The translations under genes were made by a program, and so were the position numbers. This document shows positions 8,056 to 13,177 of a DNA stretch of 13,177 nt, one piece after another (positions within the stretch are counted from its first letter, which is position 1; each line of letters begins with the position of its first letter). Location of the stretch: contig NWUY0304482789.1 of the NCBI GenBank assembly GCA_004151065.3, positions 1 to 13,177 of the forward strand, given 5' to 3'. Source of the DNA: Larix sibirica (lineage: Eukaryota > Streptophyta > Pinopsida > Pinales > Pinaceae). The notes beneath the pieces were generated by a model that ran no database searches, was not told the origin of the DNA, and was given only the letters and a program-made list of their open reading frames with translations.

Positions 8056-8078
8056 TGCGACAAAAGCCTTGTGTCGCA
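8056..8078 (+). other. Stem-loop, 7-bp perfect stem
   Basis: TGCGACA (8056-8062) and TGTCGCA (8072-8078) form a perfect 7-bp GC-containing stem around a 9-nt loop (AAAGCCTTG). It lies upstream, in the minus-strand sense, of the LINE ORF1 relic. Stem-loops can stabilise transcript ends in plant mitochondria, but nothing here ties this one to a transcript. Confidence 0.7.
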
Positions 8079-8342
8079 GAATGAACCGAGACTCCTTCTA
8101 TGCCTATTTCCCTCGTAGATAGACACATTATTGTACTAATACAAAGAAGGCATATTCGGGGCCAAAAAGAGAACTTATACTTATTGGGACCCTACTAGGG
8201 GAGGCCTCACTCTATTTATATTTATGCCTGGTCGCAGGAAGAGCGAACTAGTCTCTTAGACAATTAGTAGGGCAACCTACTCTTTCCTGTAGGAACAATA
8301 AATAGCCGACTAGTCTGTTACACAATCTTATGGTATATCTGG

Positions 8343-8475
8343 TTTCTTTCCTTTATGCTCTATCTGGTGTAGAATTTATTTCCCTAATTCCCCTTGGTAG
8401 CGCAATAGGAGTTCCTTCTGGATCGACTGCCGAGGTCGAAAGGACATCAATTGCTGCTTTCTTTCCTTTATGCTC
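8343..8475 (+). repeat. Exact 18-bp direct repeat (8343-8360 and 8458-8475)
   Basis: TTTCTTTCCTTTATGCTC is identical at the two positions, 115 bp apart. After the match both copies continue with TATC after zero or one extra base (TATC versus GTATC). This suggests a small local duplication whose flanks have since diverged. Confidence 0.85.
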
Positions 8476-8521
8476 GTATCGCTTAACTCCAGCAACATCA
8501 ACTCATCCCCCGCCCAACTCT

Positions 8522-8539
8522 TACACAATCAGTTGTGTA
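8522..8539 (+). other. Stem-loop with 7-bp stem and 4-nt loop
   Basis: TACACAA-TCAG-TTGTGTA is a perfect hairpin. It can be extended outward by a T-G and a C-G pair (8520-8541). The left arm word TTACACAATC also occurs alone near 8319-8328. No role can be assigned. Confidence 0.75.
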
Positions 8540-9161
8540 GGACTCGGGTAGGTCCCCCTCTTCTGTATATTCTAAGTAACTCGGAGATAGAGCTAGTATT
8601 GGACCACTACCTTTACCTTTATTTGACAAAACTAACCTCACATAGATTTATTGCAAGAAATGGGCCGATACAAGACATTCCTACGCGGGAGATAGCCCAA
8701 GAGAGTAGATTTGCACGTGGAAGAAATCCATATAATAGTATGGCATAATCTATGATTCAGATACTCAAAAAATTACCAGACAACCTGGAGGCACTTATAT
8801 CACCTTTAAATAAAGGAAGGTGGGCAGATATGGAAATCCTAACAAAACCAAACGCACGCCTACTCTCTTATTTAGAACCAGCAAGGCGCTTTGCTCGGTC
8901 GGAGATAGAAGGCTACTTCCCTGCCCTGAGAGGAGGTATCGGAGACAAAGACAAGAAAAAAGCCTCTCTTTGTCCCACTTCTGAAATTTAGTGTAAATAT
9001 CCCCCTCTCCGTGAGTGGAAATGCACTCGATCTGTCCATCCTCATACATTATTCTAGTAAGGCAGCGCTTTTAGGCTAGTATGATGTTTCGGTACATTCT
9101 TCCTAGACAGGTTTTAATACCTTAGATGCCCTTCTGTTCTTACTAGTACTTTCTTTTACGT

Positions 9162-9524
9162 GACAGGCCTCACACTGATGAGTCTTCGGCTATATAGAAG
9201 GCCATTGAATAGATAGACTGAGATCTGATCAGAGGATGCTTCTCGTTCATGCCACGGAACGGATAGTAAAAAAAAAATTGCTTACTCATCGACGATGGGG
9301 ATCAAACCCTTTCCCAAACTATGGATAACACTGGACAACCAGACAGAGGGGAGCGGCATTATCGGGCTACCCCTGCCTTTTGGATAAGCGTACCAGTAGC
9401 GGCGTCACAGTCTCCGGCCTCGGTTCCCAGAATCAAACTACCCTCGATCTCAACACATGGAGACTCCGCTGAGAAGGATTATAGTGCCAACTATTATGTT
9501 CAAAGACAGGCCTCAAACTGACGA
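9162..9524 (+). repeat. Diverged 20-bp direct repeat (9162-9181 and 9505-9524)
   Basis: GACAGGCCTCACACTGATGA and GACAGGCCTCAAACTGACGA match at 18 of 20 positions, 343 bp apart in direct orientation. Both are preceded by a loosely similar T/C-rich segment with ACTA and TTATGT/TTTACGT words, so the duplicated block may have been somewhat larger. Confidence 0.7.
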
Positions 9525-9608
9525 TTATTCTCGATTGAAATTTCCATAGATAGAACATAAATTAGGCCCTCTCCTCAGAGGCGGCTTCGGCTGCGTCTTT
9601 GCCTATTC

Positions 9609-9920
9609 TCATTTGAGATAGCGTCTCATGACACCCATACCAAAAGAAGTCGTTGACCCAGCTACGATCAGCACTTCCCGCAGAATGAGAAAAGGGCATC
9701 CCGAAGAGTCTTTATTTTTCAAATAGGGGTTGGAACCATAAATAGTAGCATTCGAATTTATGAGTTGGCCCCTAATAGCCCCGCTTCCAGACGGCGTAAT
9801 CTCGACTTTACGCATTCATTCCTTCATCTCTTCGGGCGGACTCTTTATATTTCCTCCCAAACCACGAAAGGCGTTGAAAGATAAGAGCCCTACTTTCTTT
9901 ATCCATCTATAGGGAATCCC
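9609..9920 (-). other. Unrecognised minus-strand frame interrupted by one TGA
   Basis: A minus-strand frame is open from just after a TAG at 9923-9921 to a stop at 9611-9609, about 104 codons, broken only by a TGA at 9818-9816. The first ATG after the TGA gives 68 codons (9815-9609). The part before the TGA reads KVGLLSFNAFRGLGGNIKSP. The part after it is rich in Gly, Ser, Asn and Ile (TPSGSGAIRGQLINSNATIY) and looks more protein-like than most frames here. I do not recognise the family. It could be a relic of a coding sequence or chance. Confidence 0.2.
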
Positions 9921-9924
9921 CTAT
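9909..9924 (+). other. Stem-loop with 6-bp stem and 4-nt loop
   Basis: ATAGGG-AATC-CCCTAT is a perfect hairpin. On the minus strand it sits exactly at the upstream limit of the interrupted frame described at 9609-9920. No role can be assigned. Confidence 0.65.
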
Positions 9925-10960
9925 TAGGTTAGGGCATTGGGGGCCTCCAAAGAAAGACAATCAATCCTGTACAAAACTGAAACGTACCATTATCAGCGTC
10001 CCATTCTACGCAATTAAATCCTTTCCCAAAAGGGAGGACGCTTAGTGACTGGAACAAACAACTTCCCTAGGGGGAATGCCTCAAATAGGCGACAAAGTAA
10101 GATGTCCTATAATCTTCAGCGACTCTTAATATTCCCTCGTGGAACTTTTTTGAGCTTCTGCTGCCTACTCTATCTATTAGCCTCTCATTCTACGCCAAAT
10201 GCTATTATGGGGGGGACCAATAAACCAGACAAGCTGGCTCGAGAGACCTCAACTTGATAGAGAAGAAGCGGAAGAACCCCTCATCTTCGTCTTAACGTCA
10301 GATAGTGCCATAGCAGGGACTCCTACTATCATATCAATGGAGGGGTTACCAGGTGGAAAGCGTGAGCCCATCTATTTACATACCCGCTATTTTATTGCCC
10401 TACTTCTTTCTTTTCTGGTAGCTAGTCAGTCTATGGGTCTTTGTGGGCTTCCCCCAAGCAAGGATAGAGAATATCTCCTGCCTTGAGGCCAATAAGAAGG
10501 ATTGCAAAGGAGAGTGAGAGGTTTTTCCCCCAACCTCTTTTGAAGCTAGGAAGGAATAGCTATAGAGTACGGCACTATGAGAAGACCTTTCCTTGTTATC
10601 AACCCAACACCTTTAGCCCTAGACCAGGAATAACTTAGTTAGGAGGGCTATCCGCCTGAGGATCTCGAAAGGGTGTGATGAATGGATAATAACCCGCCAG
10701 CGTCGAGTGTCCTCTTCCTACACCACTCACTGGGTTGGGTGAAGATATCTCCCGGAGTGAGCAGCTCTATCTCTGTTTCTGTTCTGCCTCACTTAGACTA
10801 CCCTTTTCACAAGGCCCCAAACTTAGAGCATTAGATGAGATCGGATGGAAGCACTTCATATGAGCATTTGCAGAGTTGGCGTTTCCTATGGGCTGACAGG
10901 CATAGACCGGTGGGTCGAGTGGGACCTTCCTACTATTTTCCTTATACCAATTCTACGGCT
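9925..10960. other. Non-coding stretch; two overlapping unrecognised frames
   Basis: Plus-strand frames at 10045-10257 (70 codons, ATG) and 10199-10486 (95 codons, ATG) overlap in different frames. The first has a short hydrophobic stretch (LSFCCLLYLLA) and the second another near its end (FIALLLSFLVAS). Neither matches a family I know. A hairpin, AGAGGTT-TTTCCCCC-AACCTCT, lies at 10517-10538 followed by TTT. The word CATTCTACGC occurs near 10004 and 10189. TCCCAAAAGGGA near 10024-10035 is an inverted repeat. Confidence 0.4.
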
Positions 10961-10965
10961 AAGAA

Positions 10966-11121
10966 GGAAAGGTGGGAAATTGACTAACAAATCTGGAAAA
11001 GCTTGCTTGACCAAAGGTATACTTGCTTGACCGAAGGGAGGGCAAGGGAGGGCAAGGGCGTATAATGGTGATAGATAGGTTTTAACGTGGCCCAATGAAG
11101 GTGGGAAATTTACTAACAAAT
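10966..11121 (+). repeat. GGTGGGAAATT direct repeats (two copies here, a third at 13151-13168)
   Basis: A 22-base block, GGTGGGAAATTGACTAACAA plus AT, at 10971-10992 recurs at 11100-11121 with one mismatch (TTT for TTG). The left part, GGAAAGGTGGGAAATTGA (10966-10983), recurs exactly at 13151-13168 near the right end of the window. The third copy therefore shares the upstream flank of the first, while the second shares its downstream part. Confidence 0.85.
11002..11060 (+). repeat. Two short tandem repeats (20-bp and 10-bp periods)
   Basis: CTTGCTTGACC occurs at 11002-11012 and 11022-11032, the two ends of a roughly 20-bp unit (CTTGCTTGACC-AAAGGTATA and CTTGCTTGACC-GAAGGGAGG). Directly after, the 10-mer AGGGAGGGCA is repeated exactly at 11035-11044 and 11045-11054, followed by a partial third copy (AGGGCG). 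Both arrays sit between the two GGTGGGAAATT repeats. Confidence 0.85.
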
Positions 11122-11128
11122 TTTTCAT

Positions 11129-12380
11129 CCACCCCTCGCCCTATTTACTCTTATTTTTCCTTTGTTATCGGACTTAATAAAGAAGAGGGCAGACAGATAG
11201 ATGGATTGATAATTGCTTTTGATTCAACACTTTATAGCGGGAAGGAAAAAACTCTATTTCAGCCTTGCATTCAGCAGTCTCGCATTAGGTCATAAGGATT
11301 AAAGTACCCAGCCTTCCTTCTTCCACCGCTATCAGTTCATACACATTTGCCTACAATAAGCCCTATAGTTTAGACCTCAACACAGATAGTCTTGAATGGT
11401 GGAACCTACCACCTAGCCCCGTGTTATTTCACTGCGCATAGCAGCCACTCACTGAAGACAAACTGTTCACATAACTGCACAAAGCCGTTCACAGAAGCGA
11501 TGTCCCAGAAGCCCATCCATTAACTGCATGCACGAAGCCCCACCACGGTTACACTCCTGCCCGGGGTTAAGATTCTATCCCAGGTATGATTGAACGGGGG
11601 GACCTTATTCTCTCGTGGTCCGGTGGCAACTTGTCATGGGTGTAAGAATGTAGGAATGGGTGCACGCCCCTCCCGCAGGGGTCTACATAATACGTGCTCT
11701 CTGGCCGCGTGGAACTAAATAAATATTGTCTGGTGATAACATAGCTTCAATATGCTCATAAGTAAAAAACAAGGGTCCCAAAAAAATTATTATGGTGGTA
11801 ACAATAAGTAACTTATTCTATTCTCGTCCAGTTTTGTGTTCCTTCTCTCATCTGTTGGCGAACTTGGTAAACTAATTAATTCCATTCAGTGGTGGATCGG
11901 TGGGACCTTCTCTTCACATATATCAGCCTGTGGTTATGTGGACCTTCTTTTCAAAGCGGACGACTTGTTAAATGGGGATGCATGCGGATGAAAAGGGAAT
12001 GAGGATTGATCAGGATGTGGGAATGCGAACTCGGACTGAACAAACTATAGTAACTTACAGATACTTCCTTCTCTTGGGTCAGTTTGTATCCTTCTGTTGT
12101 ACTGCCCCAGCCAAAATATTCACTATAAAGCGCCAACCTCCCTTAAAATACTGGGCCTAGCGGAGACTAAAATTCGGTGTGTACCCCACCACCCCTGGTA
12201 CCAGATCCGTACTGGTCTTCCTGCCCTGTGCTGCCTGCCGTACTGTGCCGTCCCGTACCAGCAGTGTATGTGTCACGTTGTGAAGGTGATTAGTGAAGAT
12301 TGTAACTTTAGATATTAGCCCCTCCCTGCTCACTCAATGGGTAGATCTCAATATTCAAGTATAAAGAAGGTTTAGCATCG
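11129..12380. other. Non-coding stretch with small inverted repeats
   Basis: No gene or RNA is recognised. GGTGG-AACCTA-CCACC (about 11399-11414) and CCCCT-CCCGC-AGGGG (11667-11681) are small hairpins. CTGGTACCAG (12195-12204) is a 10-bp palindrome inside a C-rich segment (12184-12265), where CCGTAC, GTACC and CTGCC words recur. AACTGCACAAAGCC and AACTGCATGCACGAAGCC (about 11475-11540) look like a small diverged duplication. The open frames at 11095-11295, 11972-12160 and 12097-12318 are short and unrecognised. Confidence 0.4.
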
Positions 12381-12990
12381 GAATCATCACTTGGATCACT
12401 ATGGCTTGACTCGTGGCAGGATGGAGTATCGGCATGGAGTAGCGCCATCTAGTGATAAAAACCTTAAATGACTCGCGGTTCTTTCTAAGCAATGATGGGC
12501 TCTTGGCTGACCGGCTAGCAATTACCACTAGCTATTGGCTACTGGGTATCGGCAATGATCTACAATGATATCGGTTACCGACAAGCTATCAGCTATGACT
12601 GGTATTTATGGGGGGCTATCTATCTCTATTTCTGGCGGATCCTTCCTCGAAAATGGAACTAACGTATGTAACGCGCATCGTCATAGCATCCACCAGTTGA
12701 GGTAGTAACCTTGTGTTCTGTACGTACAACCCCTAGTAGGGTACATCTATTCTATCGTTCGGCGGATTGCTAGGGTCCTTCTCCTGTTGGCCAGTGATGG
12801 GTCAATCTTATCTCTTGGGTCTGGTTGGAACGGGGACATATTTTATCGTCGTCTGGCGGACTTATCTGCGGACATCTCTTTATCGTATGTTGGCAACTTG
12901 GCTGCAATGGGGATAGTTTGTATTACCAAATCTAGCAATAAATAAACAATAGCAACTATAATCAAATCTAGCGAGTAAGCATCATCTATA
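12381..12990 (+). repeat. Degenerate repetitive zone with ATCGG and GGCGGA words
   Basis: GTATCGGCA recurs near 12427 and 12546, GATATCGG near 12567, and TAGCTAT/GCTATC words are frequent between 12520 and 12620. T/C-rich blocks of the form CTAT..TCTGGCGGAT..TCCTTC occur near 12620-12646, 12747-12783 and 12844-12880. TCGGTTACCGA (12571-12581) and CCCTAGTAGGG (about 12731-12741) are small inverted repeats. The zone resembles the first 500 bases in vocabulary (TAGCTAT, GATAG), though no long match between them is visible. No reading frame is supported. Confidence 0.45.
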
Positions 12991-13177
12991 AATCATAACC
13001 AAATGTAAGGCTCTGGGTAACATTATCATTCACTATTTTCGTCTAATACAATTCATTTTAGGTGGCCTATCATCAGCGCATTAAAGTGGTTTTTATTCTT
13101 AATGAAAGCCAGACGGGAAATTCAGTAACAATTCTGGGCGTCCAGTAGCTGGAAAGGTGGGAAATTGAGATAGGAAA

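Larger units (their letters stand above)
8119..9608. other. Non-coding stretch with short repeats, no recognised gene
   Basis: Open frames at 8330-8551, 8470-8748, 8752-8991 and 9321-9521 on the plus strand are 66-92 codons long and unrecognised. They overlap or abut in different frames and are treated as chance. Structure includes an 11-bp near-palindrome CCCTACTAGGG near 8189-8199, the direct repeats at 8343/8458 and 9162/9505, the hairpin at 8522-8539, and a run of nine to ten A at about 9270-9279. No tRNA-like T-arm is seen. Confidence 0.4.

Noticed and set aside
7804-8118. Plus-strand open frame of 104 codons.
   Set aside because: It lies largely antisense to the LINE ORF1 relic and has no recognisable product, so it is a shadow frame.
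9168-9195. CTGATGAG followed by a TTCG tetraloop-like sequence, reminiscent of a hammerhead ribozyme core.
   Set aside because: The bases after it do not give the required stem II closure and GAAA box, and no matching stem I or III is visible.
10517-10541. Hairpin AGAGGTT/AACCTCT followed by TTT as a bacterial-type terminator.
   Set aside because: The setting is a plant organelle without such terminators as a general rule, the T run is short, and no gene precedes it.
1-13177. CRISPR array, rRNA, tRNA or an intact standard mitochondrial gene anywhere in the window.
   Set aside because: No regular repeat-spacer pattern, no tRNA-like T-arm with matching stems, and no recognisable rRNA or respiratory-chain or ribosomal-protein segment was found by eye.

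Overview
The window looks like intergenic DNA from a seed-plant mitochondrial genome, possibly a large one such as those of gymnosperms. This is inferred from texture rather than from a marker gene. The base composition is fairly even, all open frames are short, small palindromes and diverged repeats are plentiful, short purine-rich GGAAGG-type motifs recur, and relics of nuclear-type retrotransposons are present. I found no intact standard mitochondrial gene, rRNA or tRNA, and no recognisable plastid segment. A nuclear or other organellar origin cannot be excluded from this window alone.

Two relics can be supported at protein level. On the plus strand (512-1840) lies a decayed copy of the C-terminal half of a non-LTR retrotransposon reverse transcriptase. 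It runs from just after where the catalytic palm motif should be to the terminal zinc-binding region, with several frameshifts and in-frame stops. On the minus strand (7934-7379) lies a fragment of an ORF1-type protein of plant LINE elements. It has the tail of the DUF4283 region, an intact CCHC zinc knuckle and a downstream piece in another frame. They lie about 5.5 kb apart on opposite strands and look like two independent insertions.

Region by region: 1-511 is purine-rich repetitive DNA that may include a partial duplication of the left end of the reverse-transcriptase relic; 512-1840 is that relic, followed at once by two mutually exclusive hairpins; 2020-2230 is a cluster of degenerate AGGTTCCAAAG-like repeats; 2521-3440 is non-coding with several palindromes; 3440-4147 is a family of about four diverged repeats with a perfect 17-bp tandem duplication inside; 4150-5740 has unrecognised open frames and one 14-bp palindrome; 5740-7378 is GGAAGG-rich non-coding DNA with dispersed short repeats; 7379-7934 is the LINE ORF1 relic; 8056-10540 has hairpins, short direct repeats and an interrupted minus-strand frame; 10960-11121 has short tandem and direct repeats; 11130-13177 is non-coding with a second ATCGG/GGCGGA-rich repetitive zone at the right end.

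Nothing suggests an operon or genes working together. The interest lies in the transposon relics and in the small repeats and hairpins, not in a new functional system.
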